Shown: positions 26,138 through 38,559 of the stretch, in pieces
How the letters are laid out: each line of letters opens with the position of its first letter
How positions within the stretch are numbered: position 1 is the stretch's first letter
DNA from: Chaetoderma sp. LZ-2023a
Taxonomy: Eukaryota > Mollusca > Caudofoveata > Chaetodermatida > Chaetodermatidae
Reading direction: 5' to 3'
Assembly (NCBI GenBank): GCA_034401795.1
Contig: CM067374.1
Coordinates: 94,208,398-94,272,397, forward strand
DNA: 64,000 nucleotides
The notes under the pieces: model-generated
Databases searched by the model: none
The model's input: only the letters and a program-made list of their open reading frames with translations
Told to the model about the DNA's origin: nothing
Translations under genes and position numbers: made by a program

Positions 26138-29100
26138 TGGTTTAGTACAATTCTGTCTGACCCTACGCAAGAAAAAACATGTGTTATATGTAATGTTTCC
26201 CATGATAGCAGCAGTTCTAGAAAACCTAGTCATAAAGGGCTTTCAACGCTGCTTGACGCTTCAAAGCTTCGTGGAGATGGTATTGATTTGAAACTATCTC
26301 CGTCGAACGAACATTATGTACATGATAAATGCTGCAAAAATTACACGTTGCCTAGAAATATTGCAAAGGTGCAACAGCAAAACAGAAACGATGAAGGAGT
26401 GCGACCATCTACCCATACACTGCGCTCATAATCTAATCATTATGATTACCATACTCATTATTTGATATGTGCTGATGAGCTCGACTTTGATGCTGTCCGC
26501 CGTCACCCTGAACGGCATTCTCACATAAGCAATATTGAATATGTTAGTAAGGATAAACTCAGTGTAGTCCAGGGAACCTTGTTAAACGCGTGTGGCAAAA
26601 GGCACGATTCGTTAGCGAATGATGTTAAAGCAAGAATACTTTTTGCAGGTGACCTATGTACTGTTAAAGCCAAATATCATCGTCAATGTATGCAAGAATT
26701 CATCTCTTGTAGAAACATCAGTTCGTGTGGTGCTTCTGGAAGTAATGCCCGGAACATTGATGAAATGAATGATGTGGGCTTTAACCATCTATGCAATTGG
26801 CTAACAGCACCAGAACAGCAACAGCGCCAGTTCACTTTACACGACCTTCGTACGCAATTGACCACCTACTTGCCAAATGGTGTACCCGCATATAGCATAA
26901 AGCACGTCAGTGTCGTCTGCTCGGCCGATTTGGGACAGATGTGACAATATCCCAGGTTGAAGGCAAGACAAGCGTGGTCACATTGACTGATAGAGCATCT
27001 TCTATCATACACGAATCATATGCAGTATCAACCAGTGACGAGAGTGATGAAACTATGCGACTTGTTAGACTGGTGGGATCTATGATTAATCAAACAATTA
27101 AAGATATTAATCAACCATCAGATGTGTATCCAGAACCGTCCAGTTTAGACCTTGAAAAGCTTGAAATCGAGGTGCTAGATGCATTGAAACATCTTATTTC
27201 ATGTATCTATTCTGAACCTCGTAGTGAATCTGCCAAGTTGAAAAATAAACTTATGATGGTATCTGTATGTCATGTTATCATGCAAGCTGTTGGAAAGCAA
27301 TCATTTGTATCACCACTGCTTCTGTCCATTGGTGTATTCATCCACCAGTCTACCCGCTCCCGTGTTATCATAGATATGCTCTCATCCCTGGGACTCTGCT
27401 TCCTATGACCAGGTAACTGCATTTCAGAGATCTGCAGTTGGAAGCACATCCGTTGAAGACCGGCGTCCTGGGCTCGTGGAGAAGAATGATGGAGGAGGTT
27501 TCTGTCAATGGGTAGCTGACAATTTTGATTACAACGAGGACACTTGATTTTTGGTCACGATACAACGCATGTGATGGGGATCATTTCGTGTCAAACAATG
27601 GCATCAACCGAAAGCAGGGCTAACCCAGTTGGGGCAATATGTCGTAAAACTATAACTGCTGATGAGATCAAAGAAACTGGTGATTTGGGGAGCTTCATGC
27701 TACCCTACACGTCTTCTAATAAATCCCTAATGGAAGATGTAAGGATAAAGACTATTAACCCCATCAGCTTACCTATTGCTATGCACGGCCAATTAGACAC
27801 ATTGTGGTTGTACTCTAGCCTTCTCACAAGTCAGCCACCAAACTGGCAGGGGTTCATGTCTGAAATAACGACATGCAACAATTTCCACTGCACGGCAGTA
27901 GTTTACAACCCCATGGTACCTTTGAATCCAGGAACAAATGAAGCTGTATATAGTACCATGATGTATGTGCAGTCCCAATCCCTAAAAGCAGGACTGTGTT
28001 GCGCAACCATAACATTTGACCAGCCATTGTACTTAAAAAGCTACAAAATTAAGCAAGACACTCATCCACAGTTTAGGAACATGTATATAAGGCTGGGTGG
28101 CTTCCACCAACTAATGTCCTTTCTTGGAGCGGGCTGTAAGATCATGGAGGGGAGTGGGATCGATGATTTGTGGGCAACCGTGTATGCTAGGAATTCCCTA
28201 CCTAGGATAATGGAGGGAAAAGCTTGCACAAAGACATTAAGAGCATGCCTCCTTACAGATGCCGCATTGCATCTTTTGCTAATTCAACCCGATGTTGATA
28301 TACTTTCTCTACAAGGCAGTGCTGCAGACAACACACCCAGCAGTACATATGGTGAATCTGAATTTGCAGAGCTGCAAGATGAAGAAAGTGATGTTGATCC
28401 TGATAGCGATGACGCTTCGGATGAGCAAACAACCGAAACAGAAACATGCTGTGAAAGTCAAACACATATGTCAACGGATGATATGTGGTCAGAGCTGCGC
28501 AATTTATACGATGCTATTATGTCACATGATATTTCAGCAGACGATGTTTGTGACAATGACCATTTGCAACACCTATGTAAGCAAGTTTCTAATTTGAAGG
28601 AAAACGTAGAGACATCAAGAACTGGTAAATTGTGGTCGTTGTTCATGGAATTTGTCGCCATTGTACGATTGTTCATCAGGGCTGCGCTTACTGGTAATTG
28701 GCTCCTTCATTTAAAGGCGACACAACTAATGTTGCCATTCTTTGCTGCTGCAGGGCACAACAATTACGTAAAGTGTTGTCGCCTTTACCTCCAAGATTCT
28801 GATGATCAATGTACTTGTCTGGATGGTCCCATGCACTAAGGGCACTGATGTACGCAGGAATGCTAAACTGTATTGGAGTGGTACCAGGTCTGATATGACA
28901 ATTGAACAGAGTCTAATGAGAGCTGGGAAGACACAGGGTGGATTGATCAATATAACGCACAAGGAATCCGCTATAACAAAATGGCTTCTCACTGCACACA
29001 TCATAGCACAGTACACACACGCTCTGCGGTCATTTACTGACACGTTCACCGCGACATGGTCGGAACAACACAGAAATGTTCACCCTGCAAATATGAGACG

Positions 29101-30759
29101 AGATGTAGAAGACATGAAGAAATTCACTCTGTTTCTCAGAGAACACAATCCATTCGCAGTTGAAGACGACCAACTGAGAAATATCGCAACTCGTTTGATT
29201 GCAGACCATCGTGGTACTGCCGATGATGCCATTGATATTGGTCGAAGAGTTCATGAGAAGTTAAATGAGAAAAGGTTTGGCGACATTACGCTAAAGAAAG
29301 CGGATCAAGCTGTAAGATTTGCTGTCATGCGAAAGGTAGTTAAAGTAGGAAATGAAGATGTCCATATGTCTTCCCAGGAGCTGTACCATCGCTTAATGTC
29401 AACCGCATCTGTTTCAGGACCTCCAGACAAAGCGATCTTTGAATAATAGTTTGCAACGGTATGTCCCGCCCTCTTCCACGATGACGGAACTATGAAGAAA
29501 TCGTAAATGTCACAACTGGCGAAGTATATAATTGAAATGAACACATCAATGCTACAGCAAGAGACAACAGAGCCAGCTGCAAGAGTATTTGATGGCTGCG
29601 CACTTTTGCATCAGATACCATGGCCTAAGGTTGGAACAATGGAGACCGTTTGTAGCTCATTCGTAGCATCAGTAGTACATTATCAGAGGCTTTATGCGCC
29701 TGTATGCGTTATATTTGATAACTATCAAACTGAGACCACAACAGATCAAGAACAGAAGCGACGACGGCTTAATCAAGTTGGCGCTCCTGATGTAGCTGTC
29801 CAAGACAACACACCTGTTCCAGGAAACAAAACTGGATTTCTATCAAACAAACGCAACAAGCAGAATACCATAAATCTGTTGGCAAAACATTTATTAGATG
29901 CAGGTGTTGAGATGGTACATGCAGTAGATGAAGGCGATGCTGATGTGGTGATTGTAAGGAGAGCATTAGAATTGGCAGGAACTGAAAGAACAACCATAGT
30001 TGTTGCTGACGATACAGACATATTGAGCTTACTCCTCTATCATGCAAGCACCTCTGCAAATATTTTCCTTCAAACAAAGCAACATAAGCTATGCATCAAA
30101 GTGGCCACAGAGATCTTAGGCAAGGAATTGTGTATGTGCCTGCCATTCGTCCATAGTATGTCTGGATGTGACACGACATCAGCTTTATATGGCATGGGCA
30201 AAGTAAAGCATATGAAAATGATCCAAGCTTCACCAACCCTCAGACAAGATGTACTTGCATTTGGCGTCATCTCCAGAGCAAAGGCGGAAAAAATGGTTAT
30301 TGGTGAAAAGTACATTAAGTCTTTGTATAGTGCTGGATCAAGAAGTCCTGGCTTAGACAATCTCAGATACATGACTGCCATCTCTCATAAGCATGTACCA
30401 GTTGAAAGGATGCCACCCACACGTAGGGCAGCATACTTCCATAGCCTTCGGGTTAATCTCCAGGCAAGCACATGGCTTCACCTAAAACTGTGTTAAAGAA
30501 AGAAGAGTATGGCTATGCAGTAGAACAAGGATCAGTGACGGCGATCATTACGGACAAGTCAGCAGCGCCTCCGGAGCTACTTCTAAATATAAGGTACCAG
30601 TGTAAAAGCAGCACACGTCTGTGTTTCTCGTGTAGTTGCTCCAAGAAAGGCATTCCCTGTAGCATCACTGCCTTAACAGCTCGAAATCTGAAAGTGAAAA
30701 TGCATAGACAAATTTCAGCCATTCTGCCTGTTCGCTGTGTTTCACAACAGTTGCATTAA
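26138..30759 (+). pseudogene. FEN/XPG-like nuclease family gene with zinc-binding N-terminus and CXC tail (copy 1)
   Basis: One long ancestral frame, now broken. In order: a Cys/His cluster (26,180-26,340, CVIC...HDKCCKNY); a second Cys-rich part from 26,462; a middle region with 'VADNFD' and 'TTHVMGIIS' signatures (27,500-27,600); the 'W(S/A)G..(S/T)DM.IEQ.LMR' block near 28,880; and the nuclease part at 29,507-30,490. There, D29, D71, D144/D146, D168/D169/D171 and GCD222 (numbered from 29,507) match the order of acidic residues in the PIN/FEN1/XPG fold. The tail 30,590-30,670 is CXC-like. Damage: a TAA at 26,429; frame breaks near 26,930, 27,400, 27,540, 28,800 and 30,490; stops at 29,444, 29,447 and 29,504. 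Activity is not expected from this copy. Confidence 0.8.
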
Positions 30760-30914
30760 CGTTGCATTAAATTTATAGTTTATCAAGTGATTTTGATGAT
30801 GACATACTTTAAACTGTACAACACTTACCAAAACACGGTTTTTAGAGTCAAAATACATATTACCTTGTTATTGGTCATCGCCTTGGCGGCCATTTTGAAT
30901 TTCCTCTAAAAACA

Positions 30915-31038
30915 TATTTCCCCATGTGTGAATTTTGGAGAATTTTTCTGGGATGTATTTTGGGTCATACCGAAGTGATTAAAACAAAAATTTGTCTGTT
31001 ATACAAAATGTCCGGGTCCATGTCAATTTCTACTGTAC
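30915..31038 (-). repeat. Right terminal inverted repeat of the nuclease element
   Basis: Partner of 25,518-25,655. It includes the exact inverted block 30,994-31,016 and ends at 'atttctactgtac'. Confidence 0.85.
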
Positions 31039-31155
31039 TATAATACGCGCAGCAGTAGAGAACCTGCCTAGCTATGCTCCCCGAGATAATATTCTAGACT
31101 AATGGGAATTGGTGTCATCAGAGCGATCGGGCATCTAGTCCTCACAACATCTTTA
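31039..31155 (-). mobile_element. TIR repeat 'H', interrupted copy, right half
   Basis: Reverse complement of 12,209-12,241 joined to 12,403-12,466 ('gaggactagat.cccgatcgctctgat' and 'attatctcggggagcatagctagg'). It continues the left half at 25,128-25,517. Confidence 0.85.
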
Positions 31156-31179
31156 AACCAGTTCTAAGATTCCTTGTAA

Positions 31180-31830
31180 TGAAGTCTACTAATCATTAAT
31201 CATGGGATTCAGAATGACATAAGTCATGCCCACATTTGGAAAATTGCGTTACTGCATAGGTGCAATGATCCCCATTTGAAGTTTCAATTTTCTATCTGAG
31301 ATGGTGTGCGCGTAGTTCCACTACAAATGGCTGATGCCCAATTTGCCCATTTGACCCCTGGCCACTGCTCTCAGATTGACTCAAGAACAAATAATTTGTT
31401 GTCATGTAGTCTACTAACTACAAGCTTCAAACTGATATGTGACATGACCAAATTTGATAAGATTTATTTTTTGCCCACCATTTCCCCTACCCCTGCCACT
31501 GTGGGTGAAATCAAAATCCCAATGTGCCATGCACATCCTTGCCCATAGGTGTAATTATCCCGCAAAGTTTCAAATTTCTGTCTGAAATGGTGTGCGAAAT
31601 GTTGCGTTACAATGAATTGGTGCCCAATTTTGACCTTCTGACCCCGCTCCTACCCTCAGTTTGTACTGTAGTATACTCATCATTGGCTTGAAAATGATAT
31701 GCGACATAACAACCTTTGGAAATTTTTTTACCCCACATTTCCCACCCCAGGGCCGTACCCCTGGGGCATGCCAAAATTACAAAAGTGCCATCCACATCCC
31801 TGTCCATATTGAAGATTTCGGATCTCCGGG
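31180..31830 (+). repeat. ~290-bp tandem repeat, about two units
   Basis: Unit starts at 31,254 and 31,541 share 'cataggtg.aat.atcccc', 'aagtttcaa.tttct.tctga.atggtgtgcg' and 'tgacat.ac.a..tttg'. A related scrap lies at about 33,445-33,490. The 60-80-codon frames here are not conserved between units. Confidence 0.7.
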
Positions 31831-34683
31831 TACTAAATTACTTCTTGTTGACGGGTCGGTGGTCCCGCTTCGCTACCGGTGAGTTTATGATGTAGGGTTG
31901 CTGCGACAACCACTTTCCGGTGGCGGAGAAGGATACAGGACAGTCTGGCTCGCCTCGTCGAGAAGATGGTGATGACGATATTTATAGAAGACTGCTGGGC
32001 CTAATCTGACTAAGAAGATTTGCTGGTAAGGATCGGAGGTTGCCTCCGACTCAAAGATCAGATTCCTAATGCTAAGTTTCCATCTGGATGAACTAACCAA
32101 ACTCGTGTCTTACCTATACGTAAGATGATGATTTTATAAATATAACTGTACAAATTTACAAGACAATAAGTTGGAGCAAAAATCGCTCATAACCAAACTG
32201 GTACCTAACGGTACAGAACCAACAAGTGCCTACTGCTACTCAAAGTTTGGCTACAGCTACGTTACGAAACTGAACGCCAGCGAGACGCTCAGTGATCACG
32301 ATGGTGGATTTCTCCTCTTCTCAGCATGAGAGTACATCTTATATAGTATTCAGAATCTCCAATTCTGAGGTTCTATACATATTGTAATAATGAGACTCTT
32401 CCCGAATCTGTTCTAATGACTCTTCTAGGTACGTCATAGGCACACCTTGATTGGGCTGGACAATTAGTCCACCAATCAACTTCCGCTTATTCCTTCCTAG
32501 AAGTTCCTACCTAATAAATGTTGGTCGTTCTAACCAATCAACGATCCCTTCATTTCAATGTCGGCTACAAAACTTATTCTACATAATTCTTTGCTACAGA
32601 GTTTGCTCAACGCACATTGATTATGACGTCATCCTGACCAATCAAACTCTGTGTTATTCTTCTAGGGAGATGCTGCCTCACATATTCAACGCGGTGGTGA
32701 CTGGTTCTGAATTGATGTGATCTGTCAGCTAAGTAGCTACATTGTGGAATGTGTTGTTGTCGCATGCCATTGCATGATTGACACATAGTTGATACACAAA
32801 TTTTGATTCTGTTATCAATTCCTACAGGACGCTACAATGGTCATGTCCTGTCCATTGCCTACTGACAGACAGCCTGTAGGATGCTAGGGTGAATTGGCAC
32901 ATGAGCTGTAATTTCTTATTGCCAGCTTATGTTGTTACATTCTTATGTGAGAATTCAGATTACCTACGTCATCAACTAAGTCCGTTTGTCACGTTCGATT
33001 CCACCGATTCTTATACCTGGATTATTTTCTAAACCATCGACTCACACAACTGCTGAATATTATAAAAGTGTGTGCCGACTGAACAGCAACCACTTTCATC
33101 TAAACTATTTCCTAACACACATCAACTCAGAACCGTGGGATCTATTCTAATCAATTCGACTGTTTCAAAATATGGTTATAAAACTTTATCAAAACTTTAT
33201 CCAATAAGTTCAGTGTGATATATTGGCACACTATTGGCACACCATCCATTTACTGGAAATACAATATCACCAGCATCGGCGATGTAATCCATCACGTTAA
33301 ATATTAAAGTATAAATGTCAACCAGTCCATTAGCTCACCTGGTATTTTCAAAGTATAAATTTCTCTTGGGACTTACTCGAAAATATAAGACATCCGGCGG
33401 GGTCATGACTCCCACAAGACAATCCCATATTTACAATATGTACAATCATCCCCAAGATCTCAAGTTTCTATCTTAAACGGTCTAGAAGGAGATGCTCTAC
33501 AATCGATAAGTGCACAGAGGGCTCACATACACGGGTCGCATCACATAATTCTTACCTTTTCTTCGAAAAGCGTGGGGATAATAATAATATAGTTTACAGA
33601 GAATTGTAACGCGCTTGATAACAAAGGCTCTAAAACGCCCACTTACTTTCGATATGTACATTTAACCTAAAACTGTGCTGTTATAGGTAAATGTGCAGGA
33701 AGTATATTATCACTCAAATTACCTTCGATATTCAGTTAACAGGAAAGCATAGGATTCACTAACTTACATTTGATACGTGGCATAGATCCTTGCAGCATGG
33801 TTGACTGCTATAGTGAAACGTGATATTCATTTGATGATTAGCGATTTGGTGTTTCACAAAACCTTTAGACTAAAGACCATCAATTATTGCGTGATAGAGT
33901 CTACATCCGGGGCCAAAGTCTTTTCATATTATTTTATTCCGTCATCGTCATGGGATAGATTAGTACCGTGAATTGACTATAATAAAGTATTCACCGGCAA
34001 GATCCCAAGAATTGATGTGTAAACAATTACAATGGTATCACTCGCCACTCCGGCCACCTCGACATTATGGATTAAAAATTCAGTTTTGTCTGTTTAACAA
34101 TATCGACATTGAGCCGTCATCGCACATACCTATACAGTCCGCCAGTGCCTGGCTATTGCGCAAGCTATCTGCATAGTAGCGATCAGAACGAGGATATTAT
34201 CATGAAACATTTCAAACACGTACTGATGAATACTTTAAAATCAATTTGAGTGGAACCGCTTTTGGTAATTTCATCTCAGCCCAATTATTTTCAAAATATC
34301 GAACATAATACTTATTAAATGGTAATAAACATTTGGTCACCGGGACGTTCTGATCGTTTTATCTTAACTATACAACGAGGCGTACATACATCACTGCCTT
34401 GTGGTCACACAATCCTGACGCCACTACACTGAGATAAAACATTCTGCCAAACAACCGTAACTATTATGTATACTTCTATTAACACCGATGTGCCGATAAC
34501 GAGACAAATTCACGCTTCCAATTTTATTTCACAGCTCTTCGACTGTTCAATGACATTCCCATCGTTTCATTTCGAGCAGAACATCAGCTTGATACAGCTA
34601 CAGGAATAAGTACCCACCACAACTATATACTGGCCCTCTATAACTGGAGGATGTTTACCGCAACGTGGTATTGTAATAAATTA
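31831..34683. other. No recognisable gene
   Basis: About 2.85 kb without a supported frame. A short hairpin 'cggaggttgcctccg' lies near 32,035-32,050 and a family B relic at about 34,225-34,315. Nothing in it was matched to another part of the window beyond these. Confidence 0.5.
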
Positions 34684-35289
34684 GTAGAGTAGAAATATCG
34701 ACCAAAGTCAAACAAATTCTCAGACAAACTTTTTTTGCTCCAGAGTAAAGAGGTCCATCCTGGAATTACTATACTCAAAATATAGACTTATATAACTAGG
34801 CAAATTTTTTTTATCACGTTTTTTTCTCTAAAATGGTGGATTTCAGTCATCTGAACTGCAATACACGTATGTGTAATCAAATCAAGTTCGCGTAACAACA
34901 TAATCTATGTGAGTGGATGGTCAGTACTACATTGTTGGCATCGTTTACTAGAAGAAAAAAGCAGTCTACCAACTTTTAATGCAGTATATAAATTATTACA
35001 GTCAAGGTCATGGTCGTTGTTATGGTTAATGGAAATTCAAGGTCAAGCAAATACTTGTTTTCCACAGTAATCCTTTTGTTTGGTTCATTTGATAATTACT
35101 TATAAGAGTAGGGACCTATGTCAATGAGTCAGGTCACTGTCACTAGTATTAAAGTTGTTTTCTTTAACACATTATTGACCAACAATGAATTGGTACCAAA
35201 AGTCAAGTGCTGACATAGTATAGGTAATCCGCTTGGGGTCACAGAAAGATCATATACCTACTGACAGAAAGTAATTTGTCAAATCCATC

Positions 35290-37790
35290 TCAAATTCAGT
35301 CCGACCTTGACGAGAGTCAATTCTGTAGGTAAATTGTAATTGAGTACATCCGCCATCAGAATCGCATGTAAAGCAGACAAAACTATGAAATAACCACAAA
35401 GTGAGCGCGAATATGCCTTGCCACTTAGCATATGTGGAACAGTATTTCCATCGTATACTGTTTCAAAATTTCCTTTGGAAACTGAAATGCCATATGAAGC
35501 TTCTGACAGTATGGACGAAGATAGCATACATGTGAATAAGTTAATAAAACTTTATACCGGTTTCCTAAAAGGTGAAGCCAAAGTAGATCAAGTATCTTCA
35601 TCAGTCTATCATTCTTAATGAGTTGTCAACACAATATAGCTGAAAAGAAAACCCTACTTAAACCAGAAAACAGAACTGCAAAGCTATGGCTTATGTATCT
35701 AAAAATGATCAGCATCGCGAAGGAATTCATCTGGACAGAGCGGACTGGTAACCTTCTGAGACATTTACGGGCGGTGGAACAAAATTATAATTACATTCTT
35801 TGCCTCTAGTTGACACAACAACTATGCCAAGTGTGCAAGAGTTTATCTTCAACAGATGAAACACCTCAATGAACAACACCCACGTGATTACCAGAGGTTT
35901 CTTGAGGGACATTTCACAATAAGACGGCGTGGTAAGATGTGGGCAGGTGAATGGATGGATATGTTCATAGAACAGACACTCATGAGATTAACAAAAAGCT
36001 GAGGTGGGGTAACACGTGGAGGAGGAATGACTGATAGCCAATGCGCACTTTGGATCTTAAGTCATTCTGCATGTAGTGAAGTCACATATGCTATTTGCAG
36101 TCTGACAGGCGTTACACGTATCGGGAGTGACCATCATGTTGACATACCTGATGCTAGGATGGGAAAAAACTTAAAAGACGTGAAAACGATTCTACAGTTT
36201 TGACAAGTCATAATCCATTTTCGCCAGAAAATTCAGGTTTGAGACAGACAGCGATCAAAAAGTGAATGTAGACATTGCAGAGGAGATTGGTAAAAAACAC
36301 ATGGAAAACTCACAGGCAAAACCTTTAGCAGTATGACCATGCCAAAATCTGATCAAGCAGTGACAATGAAGATACTTAAGAAATGTGTTGTTTTTATGGA
36401 GATACACACCATGTTGACACCCGCTTAATGACTCAGCGAATGCTTGTCGGGCTCGCGTTAACTAGATTTACAGGAGTTACCCACCAACTTCAGCTGTGAA
36501 TTGGCCACATTTCCGCCTGCTTTATTTGACCCAGCAACATATTCTCTGAGGAAAGCTGATAAGTCGACCCAAGATAACGCTCTGGACAAAATGACTATCA
36601 ACAGCAACACATATAACCGTGACAGATCTACTTAATTTCTTGATGGTGGTGCTTTGCTTCAGAGCCTTCCATGGCCTAAGACAGGTACATTAGCAGATGT
36701 TCTAAATCATTACGGAAACTAGGTGAAGTAGCATTATGGCATAGCTACGATTGTATTTGATGGCTATGGAACATCCTGCACTAAGAATATGGGACAACAA
36801 CGGCGGGAAAAGCAGACATCCGTAACAGTTGGGTTCGAAGAGACATCTCCAGTTCTTATCGCCAAACCAGTTTTCCCTTCCAACACCCGAATAAGCAATG
36901 TATCGTAGGCATGCTTGGAAAACATTTGCAAAGTAAAGGTCACAGTAATTCATGCCCAATCCGACGTGGATACTCTGACTGTGAAAACAGCACTGCAGTT
37001 ATCAGAAACAGGACACGTAACCATCATTGCAGATGATACTGATATGCTTACACTTCTTATACACCACGCAAAGAAAAATATGTGGGTGCAATCTGCAATC
37101 TATAATGAAAAGATACATGACATTAAAGCCATGCAACTATCAATAGGTCCAGAAGGTTGCAAAGTTCTACTGTTTGCTCATGCATTAACCGGCTGTGATA
37201 CCACACGTGCTTTCTTTGACAAGAGTAAGGCAGCAGCATTTCGCATGTTGTGTACAAATGAAACTCTGCGGGCACATGCATCTATTTTCGGTTTACAGGA
37301 CCGTGTAAGTATCGAACAGTTGACTAGCGCAGTGTTTAAAAAACTTATCTCGCCGTATGGTGGAAATCCAAACACGTGTTCACTTTAAATGTGTTGTGAT
37401 ATGAACATTATCTCAAAAGGATTACTTCAGCAAAGATTGAATTTCACATTGCGCATTTAGCACCTACTGTAGGTGCTGCACATTATCATTTACTGCGCGT
37501 ACATTTCCAGTGTCTTTTATGGAACACTCTAGATGGTATCGATCCTGATACTACATTGTGGGGTTGAAAGAAAGTCTGTGGACAGTTGCAACCAATTCCA
37601 ATTGATATGAGGCCAGAACCCGCCAAATTGTTGGAAACAATCAGGTGCACCTGCAAAACGGACGTTGATGAACCATGTGGTGCTCGGTGTTCTTGTCGCC
37701 GTTACAGTCTAGATGTACAGTCGTGTGCAAAAACTGTAGCAGAACAGGATGCACAAATACGTTACAAATAGTAGAGAGCGATAATGAAGA
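35290..37790 (+). pseudogene. FEN/XPG-like nuclease family gene, degraded copy 2 with an internal inversion
   Basis: Plus-strand pieces in family order: 'RTAKLWLMYLKMIS' (35,658-35,710), 'NYAKCARVYLQQM' (35,820-35,860), 'MDMFIEQTLMR' (35,955-35,990) with a TGA just after, 'FLDGGALLQSLPW' (36,635-36,675), 'IVFDGYG' (36,748), 'IIADDTDMLTLL' (37,023-37,060), 'LTGCDTT' (37,187-37,206) and a CXC-like tail (37,640-37,720). The segment before these, 'HMLSGKAYSRSL' and onward, is encoded on the minus strand at about 35,300-35,470, although it should precede the 35.6-kb piece on the plus strand. Many stops and frame breaks are present. It belongs to the copy 1 subfamily by motif wording. Confidence 0.75.
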
Positions 37791-37831
37791 TAACTGCTTG
37801 AACTAAATTGCTTTGTAATGCGTATATACTA

Positions 37832-38043
37832 CAGTCAAACCTGTTTATAGCGGACACCTGTTTTGTGGTTACAAGTTGGCGGTTCTTTAAGACGGGTGGT
37901 TGCATGACCACACGCCTTAAGGAGCCGCCATCTTGAGGCCATAAAAGCCATTTTCTATAAGTACTTTACTTGTATTAAGCGTCAAATTGTCTTTAGTGAC
38001 CACTTTTGATTGTCCAGAAGGTGTCCGTTATATACGGTTTGTC
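37832..38043. mobile_element. Short TIR MITE (pogo/mariner-like ends)
   Basis: The left end is 'cagtcaaacctgtttatag' then 'cggacacc'. The right end, reverse-complemented, is 'agacaaaccgtatata' then 'acggacacc'. It is flanked by TA on the left and TA near the right end. CAGTcaaacc termini and TA targets are common to Tc1/mariner/pogo MITEs. It lies inside the copy 2 element. Confidence 0.6.
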
Positions 38044-38559
38044 TACATGCTAAATATTTGTGTTAACCCTTTTACTGGTGAAATTCCAGTATCTCAATTT
38101 CAAATTTATCATAAGGAAAGTTGCTGGATATGTTCAAAATTATTTGACTGGAAAAGATATTACTGCCACAAGTTAGTAAATTGATCTGAACATATTCAAC
38201 AACGCATTTCTTGGATCTTTAAGTATTTACCATATCCAGCTTGTGGAATAGAATAGGTTAATAGCAAGTGATCTCATGATAAAAATGCATCTGAAATGTA
38301 AATGTTAAATCCTCAGAAACGTAATCTGTCTCAATTACATAGAATACTTATATTGACAAAACAGGATTCATCTAGCGACCAAGAAATATGCACGAAAGAT
38401 TACATATTTCAGTTAAAGTTATTATTCTTTTGCCTACATATATTGTCCTATATTTTGGGCATCATGCTCATTGGGCTTCCCTAAGCGAGATAGAAGTGGA
38501 ATACCTGGTGTGGGGCTTAGTCTTAGGTTAAAGTAATTTTTTGGTTATATCTACTGTAC

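Larger units (their letters stand above)
25518..31038 (+). mobile_element. TIR-bounded element carrying an FEN/XPG-like nuclease gene (copy 1)
   Basis: The ends are gtccagtagaaat (left) and, reverse-complemented, gtacagtagaaat (right). An exact 23-bp inverted match lies at 25,550-25,572 and 30,994-31,016. Inverted similarity continues about 125 bp inward ('aaattct.caaattcacac..tggggaaa' at both ends). Flanks cctaata and tataata suggest a 5-7-bp target duplication. Repeat H at 12,176-12,832 provides the uninterrupted target. The element therefore inserted as a unit, with the gene at 26,138-30,759 as its only recognisable content. Family assignment is unknown to me. I see no DDE transposase in it. 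Confidence 0.85.
34684..38559 (+). mobile_element. Probable second nuclease-bearing element (copy 2)
   Basis: Candidate termini are gtagagtagaaat at 34,684 and, reverse-complemented, gtacagtagatat at 38,559. They resemble the copy 1 ends over about 13 bp. Flanks taaatta and taaatat are again AT-rich and 5 of 7 identical. Subterminal inverted similarity is not evident, so the boundaries are tentative. It encloses the copy 2 pseudogene and a nested 212-bp MITE (37,832-38,043). Confidence 0.5.

Noticed and set aside
26138..30759. Frame breaks in copy 1 as pure sequencing indels
   Set aside because: Besides frameshifts there are four substitution-type stops, including two adjacent ones at 29,444-29,449, and a stretch missing near 28,800, so true decay is needed.
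32988..33003. Second B-box-like sequence (cgttcgattcc)
   Set aside because: No cloverleaf could be drawn.
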